Assembly: GCA_039934455.1 (NCBI GenBank) | Contig: JBDTMF010000113.1 | Coordinates: 1-13,582, forward strand | Direction: 5' to 3' | Length of the DNA stretch: 13,582 nt | Origin: DASQFQ01 sp039934455 | GTDB taxonomy: Bacteria; Actinomycetota; Thermoleophilia; Solirubrobacterales; Solirubrobacteraceae | Shown here: in pieces, positions 5,926 to 12,253 of the stretch | Numbering within the stretch: position 1 is the first letter of the stretch | Layout of the letters: each line of letters begins with the position of its first letter | Program-made: the position numbers and the translations under genes | The notes under the pieces: model-generated | Databases searched by the model: none | What the model saw: the letters and a program-made list of their open reading frames with translations, nothing else | What the model was told of the DNA's origin: nothing

Positions 5926-6821
5926 GTCGCCACCGCCTTGCGGAACAGCTCGCTCAGCGTCGGCCGCTCGAGCGCGAAGTGGGTGACGCTGCCGGCCGCG
6001 CGCGCGGCGTCGAGCAGCGCGTCGGGCCCGGCGCCGTCGCGCAGCGCGACGAGCAGGCCCGCGGGCCCGCGGTCGACGACCTCGGCGCCGCTGACGCCCG
6101 TGAGCCAGTCCTCGCCGGCGCCGGGCACGGCGACCCGCACGGTCGGGCCGCTCGTCCCGCGCTCGCGCAGCTCGTCGACCCGACCGGCGGCCACGAGCCG
6201 CCCGTCCTTGACGATCGCGACCGACTCGCACAACCGCTCCACGAGCTCGAGCTGGTGCGAGGAGAACACGACCGGCACGCCGTCGCCGGCCAGGCCGCGC
6301 AGCACGCCGCTCAGTACATCCACGCCGACCGGGTCCAGCCCCGAGAACGGCTCGTCGAGCACGAGCAGCTCCGGTCCGTGCACGAGCGCCGCGCCGAGCT
6401 GGACGCGCTGCTGGTTGCCGAGGGAGAGCGACTCGACGCGGTCGCGCGCGCGGTCGGCGATGCCGAGCCGCTCGAGCCACCCCGCCGCCGCCGCCGAGGC
6501 CGCCGCGCGCGGCAGGCCGTGCAGCGAGGCGAAGTAGGCGAGCTGGTCCAGCACGCGCATCTTCGGGTAGAGGCCGCGCTCCTCCGGCATGTAGCCGAAG
6601 CGGGCGCGCGTCTCGAGGTCGACGGGCCGGCCGCGCCAGCGGACCTCACCGCCGTCGGGCTCGAGCACGCCGAGGATGATCCGCATCGTCGTCGTCTTGC
6701 CGGCGCCGTTCGGCCCCACGAAGCCGAAGAGCTGCCCCGGCTCGACCGTGAAGGAGAGGTGGTCGAGGGCGACGACGTCGCCGTACCGGCGCGACAGGTC
6801 GATGACCTCGAGCACCCGCAC
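5922..6821 (-). CDS. ABC transporter ATP-binding protein (NatA-like)
   Basis: Energises the permease encoded just downstream. With the GTG at 6821-6819 it has 299 residues; a second in-frame GTG at 6815 would remove two. Motifs: Walker A GPNGAGKTT (36-44), the Q-loop region YMPEERGLYPKM with glutamate in the usual NatA fashion, ABC signature LSLGNQQRVQLG, Walker B LLVLDEP followed by the D-loop SGLDP, and the H-loop SSHQLELVE. The C-terminal 90 residues match the extra domain common in NatA-type ATPases. No Shine-Dalgarno is visible; TATCCC ends two bases before the first GTG and eight before the second, so a leaderless start at the second GTG is possible. The gene lies 35 bases downstream of the CAP-domain gene on the same strand, so it may be co-transcribed with the lipoproteins. 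Confidence 0.95.
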   Translation of the reverse strand: MRVLEVIDLSRRYGDVVALDHLSFTVEPGQLFGFVGPNGAGKTTTMRIILGVLEPDGGEVRWRGRPVDLETRARFGYMPEERGLYPKMRVLDQLAYFASLHGLPRAAASAAAAGWLERLGIADRARDRVESLSLGNQQRVQLGAALVHGPELLVLDEPFSGLDPVGVDVLSGVLRGLAGDGVPVVFSSHQLELVERLCESVAIVKDGRLVAAGRVDELRERGTSGPTVRVAVPGAGEDWLTGVSGAEVVDRGPAGLLVALRDGAGPDALLDAARAAGSVTHFALERPTLSELFRKAVAT

Positions 6822-6856
6822 AGGGATAGCGGGTCTCGCCGCCGGATGTCGGGGGC

Positions 6857-7411
6857 CTACCGCCCTCCTGCGCCGAAGGTCGTGGTGTATATGGCCGCCT
6901 GACGCGGCTGGTCCTGCGGCTCGGGCGCTCCGAATGCGAGGCCGATCCCGATGTCGCGATAGCCGGTCTCGAGCACGTTGGCCCGGTGGCCCGGGCTCTT
7001 CATCCACAGCGCGACGATGTTCGCGGGCGTGCTCTCGGCGAGCTCGCCCCAGGCCAGGTTCTCGCCGACGAGGATCGGCGGGTAGCCCTGGTGCACGATC
7101 CGCGCGTCGGGCTGAAGGCCGTCCGGGTCGCGGTGCTCGAAGTACTTGCGCTTGGCCATGTCGAGCGAATGCAGCACGGCGGCCCGCTGGAGCAGGCCGT
7201 TCTCGGTCAGGGGCGCGACCCCGTGGTGGGCGCGCTGGGCGTTGAGCAGGCACAGCGTCGCCGCGTGCACCTGCGGCTCGTTGGCGGGCACGGGCCGTAG
7301 CCACGAGCCGGCGCAGCCGTCGACGTCGGGCTTCGCCGCCTGCGCGTCGCCGGGGCCGCCGCAGCCCGTGAGGGCGACCGCCAGCAGCAGGAGTGAGAGG
7401 ACGGCGCGCAT
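6857..7411 (-). CDS. CAP/SCP-domain lipoprotein
   Basis: A 184-residue secreted protein predicted to be lipid-anchored: the N-terminus MRAVLSLLLLAVALTGC ends in the lipobox LTGC with C17. The mature part is a CAP (SCP/PR-1-like, YkwD-type) domain: LNAQRAHHGVAPL (56-68), AAVLHSLDMAKRKYFEH with H81 and H93, GENLAWG (116-122) with E117, and WMKSPGHRANVL (136-147) with H142, followed by YRDIGIG and YTTTF. The His/Glu positions are those lining the CAP cavity. The ATG at 7411 is chosen for the signal peptide; the longer open frame upstream adds no sensible sequence. Bacterial CAP proteins are often linked to spores or the envelope, but the biochemical role is usually unknown. It follows the YVTN-propeller gene after 37 bases. 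Confidence 0.93.
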   Translation of the reverse strand: MRAVLSLLLLAVALTGCGGPGDAQAAKPDVDGCAGSWLRPVPANEPQVHAATLCLLNAQRAHHGVAPLTENGLLQRAAVLHSLDMAKRKYFEHRDPDGLQPDARIVHQGYPPILVGENLAWGELAESTPANIVALWMKSPGHRANVLETGYRDIGIGLAFGAPEPQDQPRQAAIYTTTFGAGGR

Positions 7412-7448
7412 CCGAAGGGAATCGACAGCAGCGAGGACCGCCTTGAAC

Positions 7449-8621
7449 TCAGCGCAGGATGCCGGTGTGCCCGATCGAATAGCGGCCGGGCTGCGGCCAC
7501 ACCGCCATGCCGTGGGGGCCACTGCCGACCTTGACGCGGTGCAGGAGCTTCCCCGAGCGGGTGCTGATCGCGTAGACCTCGCCGTTGTAGCGGCCCGACA
7601 GCCAGAGGATGCGCCCGTTCGCCGACAGCCCGCCCATGTCCGGGCTGCCGCCCCCGGGGAGGTGCCACTTCGCCACCGGCCGCCGGGTGCGGAACGAGAT
7701 CACGCTGATCGAGCCCTCTCCCCGGTTGGAGACGAACAGCCGCTTGGAGTCGCGGCTCGGGTAGAGGCCGTGCGCGCCGGCGCCGGTCGGCTGCAGGCGC
7801 AGCCGGCGCATGCGCTGGGCGTCGATCAGCCAGACGCCGTTGGACGCCATGTCCGCGACGTAGAAGACCCGGCCGTCGGGTGAGAGCTTCACGTCCTGCG
7901 GCATGGCGCCCGCGCGCAGCACGATCGTCTTCACGACCTTCTCGCGCTGCAGGTCGACCACGATCATCCGCGCACCGAACTCGCACGAGACGAGCGCCCT
8001 GCGCCCGTCGGCGGTGAAGTCCATATGGTCGACGCCCTTGCACTGGGGCACGGGCAGCGCGTGCTTCATCGCCATCGTGTGCGGCGAGCGGAAGTCGAGG
8101 CGCTGGAGGCGCTCGGCGACCACGATCGCGCGCCGCCCGTCGGCGGTGAAGTACAGGTTGTAGGGATCGTCGACCGGCAGCGCGCGCCCGTGATGACCCG
8201 TGCGCGGATCGACCGGCGTCAGCGAGTTGCCCTCGTCGTTGGTGACCCACAGCGTCTTGAGGTCCCACGACGGCGTGACGTGCTGGGGCAGCGTGCCGAC
8301 CGCGAAGTGGCCGACGACCTTGAAGCTGCGCTGGGAGATCACGTCGACCGTGCCGGACTCCGAGTTCGGGACGTAGACCCGGGCCGGCTCACCGCGCACG
8401 ACCGGGCTCAGGCGGCCCGGGCGCTCGGCGGCGTAGACGTCGCGGCGATCGACCAGCAGCGGGATCCGGCCGGCGCGCGGGACCTCCACGCGCGCGGAGC
8501 CGGCAGGGCCGGCCTGTGGCTGCGCGGCGGTCGGGGCCGCGGCGGCGCGGTGCTTGCCCGCGCCGCCGCAGCCGGCGAGCAGCAGGACGACCACCGCGAG
8601 CGCGGCGAGGCGGAGGCTCAT
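7449..8621 (-). CDS. YVTN-type beta-propeller lipoprotein
   Basis: A 390-residue exported protein. MSLRLAALAVVVLLLAGC is a lipoprotein signal with lipobox LAGC (15-18), followed by an Ala/Pro-rich linker. About seven propeller strands can be counted from the repeated pattern of a strand, Asn/Asp/Gly turn and strand: VYVPNSESGTVDVIS, LWVTNDEGNSLTPVD, AIVVAERLQRLDF, ALVSCEFGARMIVVD, FYVADMASNGVWLID, LFVSNRGEGSISVIS and LWLSGRYNGEVYAIS, separated by DGRR/DSKR turns. It therefore probably forms a seven-bladed propeller outside the membrane, a scaffold for binding rather than a defined enzyme. The ATG at 8621-8619 overlaps the kelch gene's TGA by four bases (ATGA), so the two are translationally coupled and may work together. 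Confidence 0.92.
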   Translation of the reverse strand: MSLRLAALAVVVLLLAGCGGAGKHRAAAAPTAAQPQAGPAGSARVEVPRAGRIPLLVDRRDVYAAERPGRLSPVVRGEPARVYVPNSESGTVDVISQRSFKVVGHFAVGTLPQHVTPSWDLKTLWVTNDEGNSLTPVDPRTGHHGRALPVDDPYNLYFTADGRRAIVVAERLQRLDFRSPHTMAMKHALPVPQCKGVDHMDFTADGRRALVSCEFGARMIVVDLQREKVVKTIVLRAGAMPQDVKLSPDGRVFYVADMASNGVWLIDAQRMRRLRLQPTGAGAHGLYPSRDSKRLFVSNRGEGSISVISFRTRRPVAKWHLPGGGSPDMGGLSANGRILWLSGRYNGEVYAISTRSGKLLHRVKVGSGPHGMAVWPQPGRYSIGHTGILR

Positions 8622-9607
8622 GGGCGCGCCGTCAGCGACCAGATCTCGTCGCGCGCATGCCCCTGCGGGTCGCGCCCGCCGACGACGGTCACGCGGTCCG
8701 GGAACGAGGCCGCGCTCAGGTCCGACAGCGGCTCGGGCAGCTTGCCCGCGCGCGTCACGCGCCCGCTCCCCGGGTCGACGACCAGGATCGCCGCGCGCTG
8801 TGAGCCGAGCGCGTCGCCGCGACCGCCGAGCACGTAGAAGCGCCCGTTGAGCGCTGCGCCCGCGGCGTGGGTGACCGGCTGCGGAAGCCGCGCGAGCCGG
8901 CTCACCCGGCGCGTGCGCGGATCGAAGCTCAGGACCTCGCGGCGCGCGGTCGTCCCCGAGGTGCCGCCGGCGATCAGCACGCGGCCGCCGACCGCGGCCA
9001 CCGCGGCGTAGCGCAGCGGCCGCGGCATCTCGGCCACGACCCGGACCGAGCCCGTCGGGCGGAGCGCGAAGATCGAGCGCAGCGGGACGGTGCCCGTGTA
9101 GCCACCGACGACGTAGATCTCGTTGCCCACCGCGGCCGCCGCGGCGTCGGATGCCCCGACCGGCAGGCTGCCCGCCGGGCGCGTGCCGCCGCCGGGCAGG
9201 ATGCGCAGGATGCCGCGGCTGCCCGCGCCCGCCTCGCCGCCGCCGACGAACAGCGTTGTCGTCCCGGCGGTCGCCGCCGCGGCGTCGTGCAGCGGCGTCG
9301 GCAGATGCCCGACGACGCGGGCCTTCCCGCCCTGCACGCGCACGATCGACGACACCGAGGCGGTGCCGGTGTCGAGCCCGCCGATCGCGAGCAGCGCCGA
9401 TCCGCGCGTCGCGACCGCCGGCAGCTCGACCGGCGCGGGCAGGCGCCCGAGGACGCGTGCGCGAAGCCGGGGACCGGGGGTCGCGGCCGCGGTGGGCTCC
9501 GGCGTGGTCGCGGGCGGCGTCGAGGCGGCGTGGGACGCACCGCCGGAGCCGGAGCCGCAGCCGGCCAGCACGAGGCACGCGGCCACGAGGGGAAGCGGGG
9601 GGCGCAC
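8618..9607 (-). CDS. Kelch-repeat lipoprotein, six repeats
   Basis: A 329-residue predicted lipoprotein. Residues 1-17 (PLPLVAACLVLAGC) end in lipobox LAGC with C17; a Thr/Pro/Ala linker runs to about 47. Six kelch repeats follow at 46-49 residue spacing, recognised by their double glycines at 76-77, 122-123, 168-169, 214-215, 261-262 and 310-311, each preceded by a hydrophobic strand (for example EIYVVGG, RFYVLGG) and followed by a Trp/Phe/Val-containing strand. A six-bladed extracytoplasmic propeller is expected; its ligand is unknown. The start is GTG at 9607-9605, with TAGCCT at 9620-9615 seven bases ahead and no Shine-Dalgarno, so probably leaderless. It heads a run of three lipoprotein genes, 53 bases downstream of the SepIVA-like gene. 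Confidence 0.92.
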   Translation of the reverse strand: MRPPLPLVAACLVLAGCGSGSGGASHAASTPPATTPEPTAAATPGPRLRARVLGRLPAPVELPAVATRGSALLAIGGLDTGTASVSSIVRVQGGKARVVGHLPTPLHDAAAATAGTTTLFVGGGEAGAGSRGILRILPGGGTRPAGSLPVGASDAAAAAVGNEIYVVGGYTGTVPLRSIFALRPTGSVRVVAEMPRPLRYAAVAAVGGRVLIAGGTSGTTARREVLSFDPRTRRVSRLARLPQPVTHAAGAALNGRFYVLGGRGDALGSQRAAILVVDPGSGRVTRAGKLPEPLSDLSAASFPDRVTVVGGRDPQGHARDEIWSLTARP

Positions 9608-9614
9608 CCACCCC

Positions 9615-9620
9615 AGGCTA
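9615..9620 (-). promoter_or_regulatory. Candidate leaderless -10 element of the kelch gene
   Basis: On the minus strand TAGCCT matches TANNNT and is followed by seven bases and then the GTG start codon of the kelch gene, the spacing expected if transcription begins at the start codon. No -35 match is visible. The 53-base gap (9608-9660) also has to hold the end of the preceding operon; I see no convincing terminator hairpin in it. Confidence 0.45.
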
Positions 9621-9660
9621 GGCGGATCAGATGAACGCGACCTGAGCAGCCGTGTTCGCG

Positions 9661-10125
9661 CTAGCCGACTTCGGCCGGCTCGTCCTTGCCCTGCAGCCGC
9701 TCGCGGCCCCGCTGGACCGCGGCGATGAACTTCGAGAGGTTGACCTCGAGCGTGTTGAGGATCTCGTCGGCGTAGTCCTCCGCGCCGAGCCGGATCTCGC
9801 GTTCACGGGCGCGCGCATCCTCGACGATGTCCTCCGCCTGGCGCTCGGCCTGCTTGGTGACCTCCTGCTGCGACACGAGCGCCGTCTGGCGCTCGCGCGC
9901 CTCCTTGACGATCCGCTCGGCCTCGCGCTTGGCCTCCGCCAGCATCTCCTGGCGCTCCTTCACGATCCAACGCGCCTGCTTGATCTCTTCCGGGATCGTC
10001 GCGCGCATCTGATCGAGAATGTCGTAGATCTCTTCCTGGTCCACGCGGACCGTCCCCGTCATGGGGACCGTCTTGGCGTTGTGGACCAGATCGTCCAGCT
10101 TGTCGATGAGTACGAGGACGTCCAT
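9661..10125 (-). CDS. DivIVA-like coiled-coil protein of the SepIVA family
   Basis: A 154-residue protein, probably scaffolding cell division or envelope growth at the cytoplasmic membrane face. The N-terminus MDVLVLIDKLDDLVHNAK, then VPMTGTVRVDQEEIYDILDQMRATIPEEI, aligns by eye with the beginning of mycobacterial SepIVA (Rv2927c), including the VPMT and the DILDQM..AIP-like block. From about residue 48 to 145 it is an uninterrupted coiled coil rich in Glu, Arg, Ala and Lys (EMLAEAKREAERIVKEARER). It is shorter than the mycobacterial protein, lacking much of the coil. The ATG at 10125 has a good AGGAG (10135-10131) at five-base spacing. It lies 17 bases after coaD, the conserved actinobacterial neighbourhood. 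Automatic annotation may call it an ATP synthase b-like subunit, which the lack of a membrane segment argues against. Confidence 0.88.
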   Translation of the reverse strand: MDVLVLIDKLDDLVHNAKTVPMTGTVRVDQEEIYDILDQMRATIPEEIKQARWIVKERQEMLAEAKREAERIVKEARERQTALVSQQEVTKQAERQAEDIVEDARAREREIRLGAEDYADEILNTLEVNLSKFIAAVQRGRERLQGKDEPAEVG

Positions 10126-10142
10126 GGGCGCTCCTGGTTTCG

Positions 10143-10640
10143 TCAGCGGCCGAGAGCTTCCTGCAATCGAACCGCCACCTCCTCGGGCACGAGGGCGGAG
10201 ACGTCGCCTCCGAAGGTGGCGATCTCCTTGACTCCGCTCGAAGACAAGAAACTGTACTGCGGCGATGCCATCAGGTAGACCGACTCCACATCGGCGGCCA
10301 GGTGGCGGTTGAGCTGATTCATCTCCAGCTCGTATTCGAAGTCGGAGATCGCGCGCAGCCCCTTGACGATCGCCTTGGCCCCGACGTCGCGCGCATAGTC
10401 GACGATCAGCACGTCGAAGGTGTCCACGCGCACGTTGCCGAGATGCCGCGTCGCGTTCTCGATGAACGTCACCCGCTCCTGGACTTCGAAGACGCCCTTG
10501 GACTTGCGCACCGATGCGTTGACGACCGCGATGATCAGCTCGTCGAACATCACGCTGGCGCGCGAGATGACGTCGACGTGGCCGTTCGTGATCGGGTCGT
10601 AGGACCCGGGACAGACGGCGATGCGGTTATCGGGAGTCAT
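10143..10640 (-). CDS. coaD: Phosphopantetheine adenylyltransferase
   Basis: Transfers the adenylyl group of ATP to 4'-phosphopantetheine, giving dephospho-CoA, the penultimate step of CoA synthesis. The 165 residues match the normal bacterial CoaD length. GSYDPITNGH (12-21) carries the nucleotidyltransferase T/HxGH signature (T18, G20, H21), GLRAISDFEYELEMNQLN (94-111) is the family hallmark that binds pantetheine, and YSFLSSSGVKEIA (129-141) is the second ATP-binding motif. The ATG at 10640 lies inside the end of rsmD (14-base overlap) and has no clear Shine-Dalgarno, so translation is probably coupled to rsmD. The downstream SepIVA-like gene follows after 17 bases. Confidence 0.98.
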   Translation of the reverse strand: MTPDNRIAVCPGSYDPITNGHVDVISRASVMFDELIIAVVNASVRKSKGVFEVQERVTFIENATRHLGNVRVDTFDVLIVDYARDVGAKAIVKGLRAISDFEYELEMNQLNRHLAADVESVYLMASPQYSFLSSSGVKEIATFGGDVSALVPEEVAVRLQEALGR

Positions 10641-11163
10641 GGATGCGGATGAGGGTGTCGCCGTAGCGGCGTTCGTCTTTGAGGGGCAGGTCGAGAGGAA
10701 GCGGCGCCCGGTGATCGCTCTCGCAGATCACGAGCGCGGAGGGCGCCAGCACGGCCGGCAGCGCCTCCGACAACTCGCGCCCGAGGCGCTCGGCCAGGCG
10801 ATATGGCGGGTCGAGAAGGACAAGATCGTAGTGCCGAGCCTTCCCCGGTGCCGCGCGGAGGAACCGCAGGGCGTCCGCGCGGTACACCTCGGCCTCGCCG
10901 CCGAGCGCCTCGAGGTTGCCCTTCACCGCCGCCACCGCGGGTGCCGCGGAGTCCACGAACGTCGCCGCCGCGGCGCCGCGCGACAGCGCCTCGAGCCCGA
11001 GCGCGCCCGACCCCGCGAAGAGGTCGAGCACGCGCGCGTCCTGCACGAAACCGCCCAGGATCGAGAACAGCGCCTCGCGCACGCGGTCCGAGGTCGGGCG
11101 GGTGGCCGCGCCCTTCGGCGTGGTGAGGCGCCGGCCGCCCCAGCGGCCGGCGACGATCCTCAC
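10627..11163 (-). CDS. rsmD: 16S rRNA (guanine(966)-N(2))-methyltransferase
   Basis: Methylates G966 of 16S rRNA in the small subunit using S-adenosylmethionine. The 178-residue length is typical. It opens with VRIVAGRWGGRRL, the common RsmD N-terminus, then TRPTSDRVREALFSIL, which holds RNA-contacting residues. The SAM-binding motif I is DLFAGSGALG (47-56), and the catalytic motif IV is DPPY (118-121). The GTG at 11163-11161 is chosen because the conserved N-terminus begins exactly there and it overlaps the TGA of the upstream hydrolase gene by four bases. It overlaps coaD by 14 bases, so the two form a tight pair, as in many bacteria. Confidence 0.97.
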   Translation of the reverse strand: MRIVAGRWGGRRLTTPKGAATRPTSDRVREALFSILGGFVQDARVLDLFAGSGALGLEALSRGAAAATFVDSAAPAVAAVKGNLEALGGEAEVYRADALRFLRAAPGKARHYDLVLLDPPYRLAERLGRELSEALPAVLAPSALVICESDHRAPLPLDLPLKDERRYGDTLIRIHDSR

Positions 11164-12224
11164 TTCAGGCGCAGCGTGGCGCTGATGCCCGCGTGGTCGG
11201 AGGGGTAGAGGCCGCCGACCTGCTTGGTGCCGGAGATCCCGGACTTGAGCACCTTGATCTTGGGGCGCACCAGCACGTGGTCGATCCACGTCTCGAGATG
11301 GTCGGCGGTGCTGTGGAGGTCCTCGGCGAAGCAGCACGTCTTGCGCCGGGGGAGGCCGTTCCGGAAGCCGGCCTTGATCGCCGAGTCGTACGCGTTGTCC
11401 TTGCGCGTCGTGCCGCGGTCGTTGGCGTTGGCGCCCGGCGCCGAGTTGTAGTCGCCGACGAGGATCGAGTGTCGCTTCTTCGCCCCGAGCGGGCCGCGCT
11501 TGGAGAGCAGCTGGCGCATCTGCTGGTTGGCGATCGCGTCGCTGTAGGCCTCGAGGTGGGTGGACACGAAGCGGAACTTCTTCTTCGCCAGCGTGCCGTC
11601 GAGGCCGACCCAGCCGCGCAGCTGGTGCGCGACGCCGACCGGCGTCGGCGGGTCGAAGTGGTGGGTGAACCGGCCGCTGAACGTCTTGCGGACCTTCACC
11701 TTGGAGCCCTTGCGGACGAGGATCACGTTGCGCTGGGTGACCCGGACGTCGTAGCCCAGGGCGGTCGGCGCCTCGAAGTCGAACCAGTCGCGGCCGACGA
11801 TCTCCCGGTAGGGAGACCCGGCTGCCTTCAGCGCCTTCTGCAGCTCCTGGCTGGAGTCGTAGATGACCTGGGTCGCGGGCGTGACCGGGCCGTCCTTGAC
11901 GCCGTCGGCGCCGCGGCGCCAGATCGTCGCCTCCTGGACGCCGACGAGGTCGGGCTTGGCCTTGCGGATCTCGGCCGCCAGCGCCTTGGCTCGGGCTGGG
12001 AAGTCGTTCGCCACGACGGTCTGGAAGCGCTGGGCGGCGGCCTGCTCGAACGCAGGCTGGTTGGGCGCGGCGGCGAGCGGGATCAGGTCGGCGCCGAGGT
12101 AGACGTTGCGCGTCATGACCTTCAGATCCTGAGCTTTGGCGGAGGCGGCGGCTGGAAGCGCGGCAGCGGCGCACAGCGCCGTGAGCACCAGCGCGGCGGC
12201 GCGGCGGGAGGTCGATTGGGACAT
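11160..12224 (-). CDS. Secreted endonuclease/exonuclease/phosphatase-family protein
   Basis: An exported metal-dependent phosphodiesterase of 354 residues. The signal peptide MSQSTSRRAAALVLTALC... ends near ASA-KA (about residue 29), with no lipobox. The EEP fold is clear: MTRNVYLG with N40, VGVQEA with the metal ligand E98, STHLEA with H223, VGDYNSAPG with D258 and N260, IDHVLV with D315/H316 and the terminal SDHAGI with D343/H344. All catalytic positions expected of DNase I-like enzymes are present. The substrate could be nucleic acid, a phospholipid or an inositol phosphate. The ATG at 12224 is chosen for the signal peptide; upstream the frame makes no sense. TACGCT seven bases before it suggests a leaderless start. 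It sits between recG (29 bases) and rsmD (four-base overlap), an unusual place for a secreted enzyme. Confidence 0.93.
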   Translation of the reverse strand: MSQSTSRRAAALVLTALCAAAALPAAASAKAQDLKVMTRNVYLGADLIPLAAAPNQPAFEQAAAQRFQTVVANDFPARAKALAAEIRKAKPDLVGVQEATIWRRGADGVKDGPVTPATQVIYDSSQELQKALKAAGSPYREIVGRDWFDFEAPTALGYDVRVTQRNVILVRKGSKVKVRKTFSGRFTHHFDPPTPVGVAHQLRGWVGLDGTLAKKKFRFVSTHLEAYSDAIANQQMRQLLSKRGPLGAKKRHSILVGDYNSAPGANANDRGTTRKDNAYDSAIKAGFRNGLPRRKTCCFAEDLHSTADHLETWIDHVLVRPKIKVLKSGISGTKQVGGLYPSDHAGISATLRLK

Positions 12225-12231
12225 GCGGGCG

Positions 12232-12237
12232 AGCGTA
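12232..12237 (-). promoter_or_regulatory. Candidate leaderless -10 element of the secreted EEP gene
   Basis: Minus-strand TACGCT (12237-12232) fits TANNNT and is followed by seven bases and the ATG, the same geometry as at the kelch gene. It lies in the 29-base gap after recG, where no Shine-Dalgarno is visible. A promoter here would start a transcript running through the EEP gene, rsmD, coaD and the SepIVA-like gene. Confidence 0.45.
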
Positions 12238-12253
12238 TCCGCCAAAGGCCCAC

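Noticed and set aside
6822..6856. Possible promoter or operator between the CAP and ABC ATPase genes
   Set aside because: Only a partial TATCCC is present, with no matching -35 element or palindrome, so it is mentioned under the ATPase gene rather than called.
9661..10125. ATP synthase b-subunit reading of the coiled-coil gene
   Set aside because: There is no N-terminal membrane segment and no ATP synthase gene nearby, while the N-terminal block matches SepIVA-type proteins next to coaD.
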